DNA of 64,000 nt from Amoebidium appalachense (lineage: Eukaryota; Ichthyosporea), in assembly GCA_963693365.1 (NCBI GenBank), contig CAVNZM010000007.1, positions 11,098,001 through 11,162,000 of the forward strand, given 5' to 3'. Shown here one piece after another: positions 51,756-63,079 of this stretch (within the stretch, counting starts at the first letter, position 1; every line of letters starts with the position of its first letter). Below the pieces are notes generated by a model. That model was not told the DNA's origin. It worked only from the letters and a program-made list of their open reading frames with translations, and did no database searches. A program made the position numbers and the translations under genes.

Positions 51756-53853
51756 CTATGCCACCACGTGCCCCGCTGCTGATGCCGGGGGTGCCTCCTG
51801 GGTGTTGGGCTTTGGGGGTGGTGGGCTGTGGGGGGGGGACTGTGGCCCCTCGTCGACTGCGGCTGGGCCATGGTCGGTGGCTGTTGGCTCGTGGGAGCTG
51901 GGCAGGGTGCTGGCCGGCTGCAGGGCCAGGGCCGTGTGGGGGCTGGTGGGCCCGGCAGGCAGGTCGGGCAGCTGCAGGGCATCGGGCAGTGAGTGCGACT
52001 TGCGCAGCGGCGACGGGGAGTGTGGCTGGTGGCTGTGCGTCACGGCCCGGCGTGCCCGGCTGGCTGGGCTGGTGCTGCGCAGGGGACTGGGCAGGCGGGG
52101 GGCTGGGGCCGGGGAGTCCTTTGCTATGGACGGGGAGAAGAGCGGGTTGGCGGCCATCAGCGCATGCACCTCCTGCACGGGCAGCTGACGCATCACTGTC
52201 TGCCGGCAGAAGCGCTGGAACCGCGCAGAGTAGAACTTGGGGTTGTGCACGCTGATGTGGTCCTGCAGCAACATGCACACAGTGAGTTCCAACCCAATGA
52301 CCATGCATGCACACAGTGAGTTCCAACACAGTCACCATGCATGCACACAGTGAGTTCCAACACAGTCACCATGCATGCACACAGTGAGTTCCAGCACAGT
52401 CACCATGCATGCACACAGTGAGTTCCAACCCAATCACCATGCATGCACACAGTGAGTTCCAACACAGTCACCATGCATGCACACAGTGAGTTCCAACCCA
52501 GTCACCATGCATGCACACAGTGAGTCCCAACCCAATCACCATGCATGCACACAGTGAGTCCCAACCCAATCACCATGCATGCACACAGTGAGTTCCAACC
52601 CAGTCACCATGCATGCACACAGTGAGTTCCAACCCAGTTACCATGCATGCACACAGTGAGTTCCAACCCAGTTACCATGCATGCACACAGTGAGTTCCAG
52701 CCCAGTTACTATGCATGCACACAGTGAATTCCATCCCAATAACCATGCATGCACACAGTGAGTTCCATCCCAATAACCATGCATGCACACAGTGAGTTCC
52801 AACCCAGTTACTATGTATGCGCACAGTGAGTTCCAGCCCAGTTACTATGCATGCACACAGTGAGTTCCAGCCCAGTTACTATGCATGCACACAGTGAATT
52901 CCATCCCAGTTACTATGCATGCACACAGTGAGTTCCAACCCAATAACCATGCATGCACACAGTGAGTTCCAACCCAGTTACTATGTAAGCACACAGTGAG
53001 TTCCAACCCAGTTACTATGTATGCACACAGTGAGTTCCAGCCCAGTTACTATGCATGCACACGTTGAATTCCATCCCACTTACTATGCATGCACACAGTG
53101 AGTTCCAACCCAATAACCATGCATGCACACAGTGAGTTCCAACCCAATTACCATGCATGCACACAGTGAGTTCCAACCCAATCACTAAGCATGCACACAG
53201 TGAGCCAACGAACCCAGGCCATGTGCATGCACACAGTGTGAGCACAGCACCCCGGCCAAGTGCATGCACACAGTGAGCCCCAACCCAATCACAATGGCAT
53301 GCACACAGTGAGTCCCATTACAGCGAAAATCCCAACCCCCCACCCTGCATGCACACAGTCCACTTGCATGCACACAGTGCCTTTGCATGCACACAGTGGC
53401 TTTGCATGTACACTGTGGCTTTGCAAGCACACAGTGGCTTTGCATGGACACTCTGTGTTTGCATGCACACAGTGCGTTTGCATGCACACAGTGACTTTGC
53501 ATGCACACAGTGGCTTTGCATGCACACAGTGAGCACTCACCGCCTCGTGCAGCATGGCCTTTATGTTGTGCTCGACTATCTTTCTCATTTTGTACTGCTG
53601 CAGCACGTCGATGATCCCGAGGAACAAGAGCACTGGCCGCCCGTCCTCCACAAACCCCACAATGCCCCCCCTGTGGCCCCGTCAGCCACGCGTCCTAAAC
53701 CGGAACACCATGCACCACACATAACTAAACCGGAACACCATGTACTACATATCTCACGGCACACCAATACATCCATGCAGCCTACCACGTCATACAGTCA
53801 CACAGCCTCTTGCAAAAGCCACAGGAGACACAATCTTCTATTTGTCACCCCCC

Positions 53854-53884
<31 letters not shown>

Positions 53885-55098
53885 AAAAAAAAAGAAAGAC
53901 ACACACCCCAAAAGCGCACCCATCACCCTGGGCGCTCTTAGATGAGACATCACACACCAACCAGTTGAGGTTGGGGACACACCGAGGCCAGGTACACACA
54001 TTCCTGGAAGCCTGAAAGCACACAAACAACCAACGACAACCTAGAGACACAAAAGAGCAATGCCAAGTGCCCATTTATTTGACTCAGGCAGGCAGACCTA
54101 TGTGTGGCCTATCCACATGTGGTTGTGCTGTAATCGTCAGCGTGGCTACTTGGGTCCATTGAACGAAGAATGGAGCATATGTGCGCGTGCTATGTGTGTG
54201 TGTGAATGTGTCTGTGCATGTGTATGTGTAACCCTGTGTGTGTCTGTGTGTGTGTGTGTGTTTGCGTGAGTGAGTGAGTGAGATGAGTGAGTGAGTGAGT
54301 GTGTGTGTGTGTGTGTGTGTGTTTGTGTGTGTGTGTGAGCACGCACCCGAAGTTGATGTCCGTGGTTGTGTCTAGGGCCAGGGTGTCCATCAGGCCGAAT
54401 GCGTAGCTGCTGGGGGCCTTATTCTTGCTGTGCAGCCGCAGCTGCCGTGTGCTCTCCGTGTCCAGATAGTGCACCCCTGCGGCCCAAAACACATCAATGC
54501 CCGTGCATGCTGCTCACAAGGGGTGGTGGTGCTAATGTGATGCAACAGTAGCCATAGTGGTGTGGGTTGGGTGGGTAGGGGGCTGGGGCCTGAGGCGGGG
54601 AAGTAGATTATTGGGCAGGTGCACATGCAGACAAAGAAAGACTTCATTGTACACAGATACTGCTAGAGCACGAACGAACGCATGGACATGCAGGCTGCAT
54701 GATTGGCCAACTGTAAATCTGCTCATATGCCCCCATATCCACAGGTTGGCACCAAACAGGTGCACTGTGCTATGCAAAGGTACATGCGCGCTGGTAATAT
54801 GCCATAACATGCTAGTGTACGTGTGTTGGATGTATGTATATATATGGCCAGCCATTTCACGTGACAAGTGCACCTTCGGTGTCTATGGTGAGCTAATAAA
54901 AACGGTGGCATGTGGTTGGTGTGCGTGTGCGTGTGCGTGTGTGCTCGTGTGTGTGTGTGTATGCGCGTACAGGCACGTGTGTGCAGGCCTCTTTCCTCTC
55001 TGTCCCCCTCCCTGCCCCTCCCTCCCTCTCCCAATCTCTCTTTCTCCCTTTCTTTTGTCACCCCCCACCCCCCTTTCCCTCGGCCACTCTCCCCCTCT

Positions 55099-55149
<51 letters not shown>

Positions 55150-55171
55150 CCGCCCCAGGGGGGGCTTGGTG

Positions 55172-55204
<33 letters not shown>

Positions 55205-56762
55205 TGCGTGTCTTACTACTGAGATGGTGCACGGATGCAAGGAAACAAGGCAGTGAGGGGTGACAGGATGCGTGTGGCGGTGGTGTCCCCAAGGGAAGGG
55301 GGCAGGGGGGGGGGGGGCTTTTTTCTGTGCGCGCAAGGCTCGTGTCTCCATGCATGCAAAAGCACTTGGGCCTGTGTGCAGCACGTACCCAGCAGCAGAC
55401 TGTAGTCCATGATCTTGAAGCTGGCTAGCACCTGCGCCATACAACTCAGCACTGGCCAAGGTGCTGGGGGCCTGGGTGGGCACGTGCACACATGCATGCA
55501 TCGATCCCTCCCCCTCCCCCCCCCCCCCCCCCCCTCCCCTCCCCCCCCCCTGTACCATAGTGTGTGTGTGTGTGCATAAGGCCAGTATATGGCTGTGTGG
55601 ATGTGGGTGATTATGAACGCGGGGATGTGTGCGCAAGCGTGCAGACCAGTGCCTGTGCATTTGTTTTTGTGTATATGCAGGTGAATGTGGGTGTGTGGTG
55701 TGTTCATGTGTGCATGTGTGTTTGTGTGGATGCAGGATGTGGGTGTGTGGTGTGTTCATGTGTGCATGTGCAGGTGAATGCGCTCCCGTGTGCGTGTGGG
55801 TGTGTTCATATGTGCATGTACACATGTGTATTTATCTGTAAATACTGCACGTGTGCTCATGTGCTCATGTGTGCATGTGCTAAATGTGGACATATGAATG
55901 TGCTCATTTGCCCATATGTGCACGTACCCTGCAGTCCCTCTCGAGGGTGCGCATGAGTGCCTGGTACGTGTTTGCCTCCAGCCTTAGTCCCCCCGCATGC
56001 ATCTCAAGAAAGTCAAGGTCCTGCAGCCCCATCAGCACACAGCCACAGCGCACGTGCACACAGACACCATGCACCACACAAACACACACATACCTCGCTG
56101 ACACACACAGATTATAGGTACACACACACCACATGGTAGGCACACATACCACACACACACAGCGTATCTGACACACACATGCATACCACACATGCACCCA
56201 AAACAACAACACACACCACTTACACATTAAAAGCACACACGATACATAAGGACACACACAGTAGACAAGCACACACAATACAAAGGGGCACCATGTACAA
56301 GCCCTGCATACACACACACAAAACATAAGAGCACACACGGCACAAAAGCTCATACCCACACACCATGCTCACACAAAAACAGCAAGTGTACACACACAGC
56401 ACACCAGCACACATCATAGTAGACACACGCTCACAACAAATGCATAAGCACACCTTCGCACAGACTGTGTCCTGCAAGAACACACTTGTAACACACACAG
56501 AGTCATGCAACCATGCCCCCCCCCCCCCCCCCCCCCCCCTTCCCCTTCCCCCCACCCTTCCTGCCCACCTTATATGTGGGACTCTTCTTTGCTTTCTCCT
56601 TGGCTGAAGCCACTCGGCCCAGCGTAGATCCCTGCCGTGGCCCAGTTAGCCCCCCCCCCCCCCCCCCCCCCCCCCGAAAACCCCACCCCCACAACCACAA
56701 CCACCACCACCACACACACAAAACCACCACTACCGATAAACAGATCAACTACACGGCAACCC

Positions 56763-56795
<33 letters not shown>

Positions 56796-57632
56796 AGCGC
56801 CGGAGAGAAAGCCTGCACCCCTTCTGCTACACTCTCCCATCCCACTGCCCCTAACAAACACCACTCACCACTATCTGCTAACCCCTAGCCCCCCCCCCCC
56901 CCACACACACACACACTATCCCAATCCCACCAGTCCCCTGCCCTCTCTCTCCAACGGCTCCCATCCAACCAATCCGCTCCCCTGCCAACCATGTAATCCC
57001 CGATCACGATCGAAATCCCTGCCAATCCTCCCTCCCCCCCTCCCCCTTCCCCCCCCCCCAAACAATGCACTCCCTCCAAAACCCTTCCCCTGCACCCCGT
57101 AACTAACAACCCCCCTTGAACCGTCACACCCCCTCAAGCCCCCTCCCTCCCCATCCCCGCTCCCCCTGCGCACCTTGAGATCGTATCGCTCATCAGATGC
57201 GATGTGAGAGGGCAGGATGTTGTTCATGATGGTGAAGTGGATGCTGCGGCCCATGTGTGTGCGATAGCAGTACAGCCCAAAGAACTTGGGCAGTAGCGTC
57301 TTGGTGTTCTGCGTCAGGTTCTGCACAGACACCCCCTCAGCACAGCCCCATGCACAAATCACCAGCCCACGTCCCCCCCCCCCCCCCCTTCTCCCCCCCC
57401 CCCCCCCCCCTAAAAAAAAACCCTCCGACTCATCACCCCTCCCTCCCACCATCGAACCTCTTCCATGCAAACAAATATCTATTCCCCCCCCCCCCCCCCC
57501 CCTGCATAGGAGAAGGAAAAAAGGGGCGGCACTTATCCAACCCATCATGAATGACCAACTTCTAATATCCACCAGGCCACCACCCCTGAAATCCATTTGC
57601 AAGACCCCCCTAACATGTGCGCCACTTGTGCA

Positions 57633-57679
<47 letters not shown>

Positions 57680-58733
57680 AATACTCCTTGTGCCATCTGC
57701 AGCACACACACCTTCTGTTACCCCCCCCCCCCCCCATCCCCCCCCCCCCCCCCCCCCCCCCCGCCACCCCACACCGAAAAGCGCTTGCCACGCAACCACC
57801 ATGGCTCCATAGCCCCCTCACCAGAAAGTAGCCGGGCAGCAGCTTGCGCAGGAACACGGCCTCCCTCGACTGCACGGTCTTGATGATGAAGTTGTCGTCA
57901 GGCGACAGATAGAACAGGGACCCACTGGCCCCGGGGTTGGACAGCTCCTTGAGCCGCTCATTGCACAGCGACACCTGTGCACACAGTAGTTAATGGGTGT
58001 GCACACAGTCGTTAATGGGTGTGCACACAGTAGTTAATGGGTGTGCACACAGTAGTTAATGGGTGTGCACACAGTTAGGAGTTTGCATTAGGATGAAGAG
58101 GTTGCGGGGTAAAGAAAAACGGTAGTGATAGTGTGGGGGTGCAGTGGTCTGGTGATGATGTGACGATGTGGGTGGTGGTTGTGGTGGTGGTGGTGGTGGT
58201 GGCGGCGGCACTGGCGACGGGTGTACTGTTGGTGGTGTGTCTTATGTGGCTATATGTCGTTCAAGGTGAATAGGTGGATTTTGGAGGGGTTTAAGGTGGG
58301 GGAGGGAAAGGGAAGGGGTTCACGCACCAGGAAGTCCTCCGGATTGATGCCAAAGGCCTCACGGAAGTACCTACACGCCACGTCAGACACCAAATACTGA
58401 AACCCCCCCCCCCCCCCCCAACACACACACACACCTGAAGACCTTTGGTGCATAAGTTTTGAAGGTGAAGTCTGGGTGGCGGTGTGCCGGTGTGTACACA
58501 GACCCCTCACTGCGCCCCCATGAGTCAGCACCCACACTCTTTCAACCCCCCCTGTGAACCCATAAACTCCACTCCCCCAAATACACCCTGCACGCATGCA
58601 TAGTCACTACAGCACCGACCCCCCCCCCCCCCACACACACAAGATTTTGTCATATCCGTGGCCCATGGCAACTCATAAACAAGTGACGTCATGCATAGCA
58701 GCAAATGCACCTTCTAAACCCTCCTGTCCTCCA

Positions 58734-58767
<34 letters not shown>

Positions 58768-58916
58768 GTGTGCACGTGCACACACCCCTACAGTATCATC
58801 CCCCTCCCCCCCCCACCTCGGACAATCGACGACCTCTATCTCCTCAAAGTCTTCCATCAGTATGTCTTTGCGCTCCTTCGGGTTGATGCCCCCAATCTGC
58901 AACCATATATATCAGT

Positions 58917-58994
<78 letters not shown>

Positions 58995-59105
58995 TGTGTG
59001 TGTGTGGGCACGTGCACACAGCACACCTTTGTGTTCATGTGTGCGTTTCTCTGTGTCCAGGTGTTTGCCTGTATCCCAGTGCCTGTGTGCGTCTTTGTGC
59101 CTATG

Positions 59106-59169
<64 letters not shown>

Positions 59170-59203
59170 TGTGTCTGTGTAGGTTGTATCCTATGTCTGT
59201 GTG

Positions 59204-59240
<37 letters not shown>

Positions 59241-59620
59241 ACGGGTGAAGCACGTGTGCATTCGTATCTGTGCATATGTGTGTGCCTCTGAATCGACCTG
59301 TGTGCGTGTGTGTGTCTGTCTGTCTGCAGTGTGTGTGTGTGTGTGTGTGTGTGTCTGTATTAGTGTGCCTGTGTAGAAGTGTATTGCTTGCGTGTACATG
59401 TGCACCTATGTTCTTGCATGCCTCTGTGCACGCTTCTGTGTGGTGTGCATGGGTCTCACCCTGTGGGCCTTACCGAGTGTCTCAAACCAAACTGTATGCC
59501 TGCCATGATGTCTGATGAGTCGGCCTTCTTGTAGGTCGTCGACCCATCGGCCATCACCCTGTGCCCTTGTGGTCAGTCACCAGTTGCATGCATGCATGCT
59601 TGAGGGGGTGCATGTGTGTA

Positions 59621-59686
<66 letters not shown>

Positions 59687-60187
59687 TGTTTGAAGGGGTG
59701 CATGTGTGTGCGTGTGTGTGTGTGCGTGTGTGCATGAGGGGAGGGGGGAGGGGGGGGGGGGGGGGAAGGAGTGTTTTTTGGAAGGGGGCATTCAGGAATG
59801 CTTTTTTTCTTTTTCTTTTTCTTTCTTTTTTTTCGGGGGGGGGGGGGAGGGGGTAGGGGGGAGGGGAGGGGGGGGGGGGAGGGGGGGGGTAGAATGCAGA
59901 CTACGGTACAAAGTGCAATTACACAATGAACAACACTGTACACGACAACTGAAAAGGCAAACAGCCAAGGATGCAACATTAGCAACACGTGCAGTATGCT
60001 AAACCCTAACATTAGCAACACGTGCAGTATGCAGCATCCCCAGAGCCCAGCCTCAGGGGGCGCCGGTGGGGGTGCATACGTAATCGTAAGTGTTTGGGAG
60101 TAAGGGGACCACGGCGGGAGGGGAGGGGGGGGGGGGGGGGGGGGGGATTGTGCATCCATTGATGTTTTTTTTTTTTGGTGTGTGTGT

Positions 60188-60228
<41 letters not shown>

Positions 60229-61331
60229 TGCAGGAGCGTTGGGGGTGGCGGTAGCGGTGCGGGGTGTGGGTATATAGATGTGTTCACGTGTATGGCGGGA
60301 GTTGTTTTTTCAGGGAGAAAAAGGGGGGGGGGGGGACCGGAGTGTGTGCATCTAAGCAGTGGGGGGTGGTGGCACACGAAAACGCAAGTGACTGCAGCAT
60401 GCAGGTCATACTAGATATTTGGGGCGGCTGAGCAAGCCATGGGTGGGTGGTGCACAGGCAGGCCGGTGGCTGAAAGGGGTGGAAGGCAGCGGTAGGCGCC
60501 TTCGGGGGTAGGGGGGAGGGGGGAGGGGGGAGGGGTGTGCAAAAGCGGTACTAGGAAACATGATGCTTGGATTGAAGGTGGCCAGGAGGTGGGAGTAAAG
60601 AGGTTCAAGGGCCTGTGTGCTTGTGGTATTCGTGAGCGTGCAAGGGCTAGGGCATCGCTGAGTGCACACGTGTGTGGCCAAAAGCTTGTGTGGACTCTTT
60701 TTGGGCACAGGGCCGTGTGAAGGGGTGCGCAGTTGCACAGCTTCGGACTTTGAGCACGCAGAAAGCGGACAAGAGGTGTGTTGGTGTGTCTAATGCAGTA
60801 GTTGTGTGTGTGCTTGCCTCTGTGTGCGCGCTCATGTGTCTGTGTGTGTGTGTATGTGTGCACGAGCACACGCGCGTGCGTGCGCGTAGATTACGTGTAG
60901 TGTGTGTGTGTGTGAGTTTGTGTGTAGCATAGGGTTGCTTGTGTGTGGCATAAAGTCTGCTGCCCACCCATGTAAAACTTTGCAAGTGGCTGTGTGCCCT
61001 ATGTGGCTATGTGCGTGTGCGTGTGCGTGTGCGTGTGCGTGTGCGTGTGCGTGTGCGTGTGCGGCTTTATGTGACTGTGTACGTGTGCGTGTGCGTGTGC
61101 GTACCTGCGGTGGCCCCTCTTCTCCGCCGTGCGCCTGTGCATCCTGTCTGTGTTCAGGCGGCCGCTGTCGGGCAGCGAAGTGAGGGAGCTGCGGGGGTCG
61201 TGCACCTGCAGGGGGCCTATGGCCGGGGCGCTGGCCGTGCTGGGCGCCAGGCTGGCCGTGCTGGCCCCCGTGCTCAGCGTGCTGCCCTGCGGGCTCAGCG
61301 CGCCCCCGTCGTGCCGCGCCAGCGACGCCAT
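51756..61331 (-). CDS. Phosphatidylinositol-4-phosphate 5-kinase, type I (13 exons)
   Basis: Minus-strand exons: 61331-61105, 59558-59474, 58896-58817, 58509-58435, 58370-58328, 57974-57822, 57320-57174, 56631-56569, 56020-55928, 55431-55389, 54476-54347, 53670-53541, 52262-51756 (stop TAG). They sum to 1,776 bp with all phases matching: 591 residues. A Ser-rich N-terminus precedes [20 protein letters not shown]. The kinase core follows: [20 protein letters not shown], the ATP-binding NPGASGSLF, catalytic Lys202 (FIIKT), ERYDLKGS, catalytic MDYSLLLG (Asp331) and metal-binding GIIDVLQ (Asp401). Glu413 in the activation loop (VEHNIKA) is the residue that gives type I enzymes their PI4P preference. 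The tail is Ser/Pro-rich. The enzyme makes PI(4,5)P2 at membranes for signalling, actin control and endocytosis. No MORN repeats are present, unlike plant type B enzymes. Two exons are only 43 bp. The introns hold most of the satellites nearby. Confidence 0.96.
52270..53290. repeat. 34-bp minisatellite in PIP5K intron 12, about 30 copies
   Basis: The unit is CATGCATGCACACAGTGAGT followed by TCCAACCCAGTCAC. Copies differ at several positions (CAATCAC, AGTTACT, AATAACC). It fills almost the whole intron up to the last exon. Confidence 0.95.
53340..53532. repeat. Second, shorter-period array with the same core
   Basis: About 10 units of 18-20 bp (TTTGCATGCACACAGTGGC) share the core TGCATGCACACAGTG with the 34-bp array. 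They lie next to the exon 12 donor. Confidence 0.9.
53848..53893 (+). repeat. Poly-C (27) followed by poly-A (19)
   Basis: This is a clean C-to-A junction in PIP5K intron 11. Confidence 0.95.
54235..54340 (+). repeat. (GT)n and (GAGT)n in PIP5K intron 11
   Basis: GT units alternate with GAGT units up to the boundary of exon 11. Confidence 0.9.
55100..55205 (+). repeat. Poly-C (about 48) and (GT)n in PIP5K intron 10
   Basis: A C run at about 55101-55148 is followed after 25 bp by about 14 GT units. More poly-C or C-rich tracts lie at 55515-55550, 56516-56540, 56650-56675, 56764-56794, 57377-57410, 57484-57502, 57640-57677 and 57721-57762, all in introns of this gene. Confidence 0.9.
57976..58075. 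repeat. 22-bp tandem array, 4 copies, at a PIP5K acceptor
   Basis: Units of TGCACACAGTAGTTAATGGG plus TG start directly at the exon 6 acceptor. Each unit therefore carries, on the sense strand, a CATTAAC branch-site-like motif and a CACAG. Confidence 0.9.
58919..59240 (+). repeat. Three long (GT)n arrays in PIP5K intron 2
   Basis: Near-pure GT runs lie at about 58919-59006, 59108-59168 and 59209-59238, separated by GT-rich degenerate sequence. Confidence 0.95.
59740..60230 (+). repeat. G-rich tracts in PIP5K intron 1
   Basis: G runs lie at about 59745-59765, 59836-59890, 60121-60147 and 60187-60226. A 25-bp direct repeat (AACATTAGCAACACGTGCAG plus TATGC) occurs at about 59976 and 60008. Further on, (GTGTGC)n lies at 61014-61062, close to the exon 1 donor. 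Confidence 0.85.
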
Positions 61332-61339
61332 GGTGGGTG

Positions 61340-62160
61340 CCTGCGTGCGCTCACTGCATGCTGCCGCCCCACGCCCGCTGTCCCTGCTCTCCCTGCCTCT
61401 GCGCCTGTGTGCGTGGGGGCAAAAAGCTCCCTGCGGTGGAAACGTACGGTGGCTCGCCGTGCTGGCCGCATACGCTGCAAAACCCAGCTGTCTTAGCGCA
61501 AAGCAGCGCCCTTTCTCTACCAGCAAAACAGAGAACTAAAGACTCGGCACCAGCGCTAGCATGAGCTGGCGACTGACCGTCCGTGAGCGGGAGATGAGGC
61601 GCGCTGCCGTCAACAGCTGCTCAAAACTGATCGAGAGATGGCCTGTGATTGGACATATGTCATGCCCTGCTACGGCCGCCCTGGTCACTCAACCACGGAA
61701 ACCCTACTATAACCCTTTTTTTCAGAGGGCCGTGACTCAACACGAAGGGGGACCGTGCCATGGCACACTGAGCTGACATGCTCACCTGGCACAGTGTATT
61801 CACTACGCGTGGCCCTACATGCTCACCTGGCACAGGTCAACCTACTTTCGGGCCAGCTAAACCATAGGCCAGGCCGGGGAGTGGCCCGATTCGCCAATTT
61901 GACCGCTGTCCCCCCCTAGCTGGCTCAGCTGATGTGTGAAAGAGTCCCTCATACATAGGCCGGAACGGCTAAGTCAGTACGTGCCAGGCCCTCCTCCGGA
62001 AACTGCGGCCGGCCAGTCGCACCCCCGCAGCACGCTGGACCCACGTGGCCGGCGCTGGGTGCGGTGGCGATAGCTATAGTACACTCCTGTCCCTTGAAAA
62101 AATAAGAGCTACCTCAGGAGGTAGCAGGAGGACACCTACCTGCCCTGAAGGTACTGTACT
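61340..62160. other. Upstream region of PIP5K and spacer
   Basis: GC-rich DNA without simple repeats. An inverted CCAAT (GATTGG, 61648-61653) and a TATA-like CTATAACCC (61709-61717; complement GGGTTATAG) could belong to the PIP5K promoter on the minus strand. CATGCTCACCTGGCACAG is directly repeated (about 61779 and 61828). GTCAGTACGTGCCAG at 61973-61987 matches the right end of the mobile family. Confidence 0.4.
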
Positions 62161-62870
62161 GGACATGAGGGCTGTCGGAAACACGGTCGTTCCCAAGGAG
62201 GTCACCCTGTCCTCGGTTGCTGCGGGTGATCCAGCCCTTCTGGCGGCCCTGAAAAAAGCTTCTCTGAGCGAGGATGACCCCCTTCTGATATTCGACTGGA
62301 ACCCCGACGGCGTGGCCAAGTTTCTTGCAGCCGCCGCCACATATGTAGGTCCTCCTCCGCCATTTCCGCTTCCCAACCCCTGCACCGCCAGCGACTTCCA
62401 GCGGGGCCTTCTGGAGTACGTTCGCTCTTTGGGTCCTCCAGGCGCCCCGATTCCCATTGGGGAGGGTGGGTCTGCCGGGCACGATGGAGTCTTACAGCAT
62501 GGCTCTCTGCAACCTCACTCGCTTCAGCGACCTGGGTTGGGCCCCGGGTGTCCTTGCCAACACGAACCCGCCCGCTACTCCTATCGCTACGTTGTACACG
62601 CGTCAGGCTGGTTGGCGGACGGACCAGCTGATCAAGGTTGCCCCTGCAGGCGGCATTTGGGGCTAGACGAAAGGACTGGTTTCACAGCTTCACAGGCGCC
62701 ACTGGAACCGTCGCTTTCGAGAGTTTATTGGGGCATCGCTTGGTGGAGGAGTTTATTGTTCCTGCTTACACCGCCAGTGTGTCAAAATGGCCAACTTGTC
62801 GTACCACTTGATTAGAGCCTTGCAGAAGTTTGGGATCGCGACTCTCTTGCTTTCTTTTGTTGAAACATAG
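62090..62870 (+). pseudogene. Broken ORF of unknown origin, possibly from a mobile element
   Basis: Protein-like sequence continues through three frames. The first runs to about 62465 (LLAALKKASLSEDDPLLIFD; PCTASDFQRGLLEYVRSLGP). The second covers about 62466-62640 (MESYSMALCNLTRFSDLGWA; TPIATLYTRQAGWRTDQL). The third covers about 62645-62795 (KDWFHSFTGATGTVAFESLL; GHRLVEEFIVPAYTASVSKW). No splice sites explain the switches, so two frameshifts are likely. In the first frame the earliest ATG is at 62165, but the frame is open upstream. The segment is bracketed by ends of the short mobile family (61973-61987 and 62950-63068), which suggests it was carried by, or inserted among, mobile DNA. I do not recognise the protein. 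Confidence 0.4.
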
Positions 62871-62949
62871 GCAATGGACCTTATGAGAAATGGAGCTAAA
62901 TACAGAGGTAGGCCGAATTTAAGAGTACGTGGATTTTGGCCCTAGCCCT

Positions 62950-62975
62950 ACCACCTACTGAGGCGGTGTCTCCTT

Positions 62976-63009
<34 letters not shown>

Positions 63010-63068
63010 AAAGCCGCCTGAGTAGATGTTAAAACGTCGCACGTGCGGCAACACGTCAGTACGTGTTA
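62950..63068 (+). mobile_element. Short mobile element, copy D, with 11-bp target-site duplication
   Basis: GGCCCTAGCCC flanks it on both sides (62938-62948 and 63069-63079). It starts CCACCTACTGAGGCGG and has a T run (about 62978-63005). CTACTGAGGCGG and CCGCCTGAGTAG form an inverted pair around that run. It then has the palindrome CGCACGTGCG and ends in the hairpin AACACGT-CAGT-ACGTGTT. There is no ORF. It is the clearest copy of the family. Confidence 0.7.
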
Positions 63069-63079
63069 GGCCCTAGCCC

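Noticed and set aside
52270-53290. Regularly spaced 34-bp repeats resembling a CRISPR array
   Set aside because: Units are contiguous with no unique spacers, lie in a eukaryotic intron, and vary between copies; this is a minisatellite.
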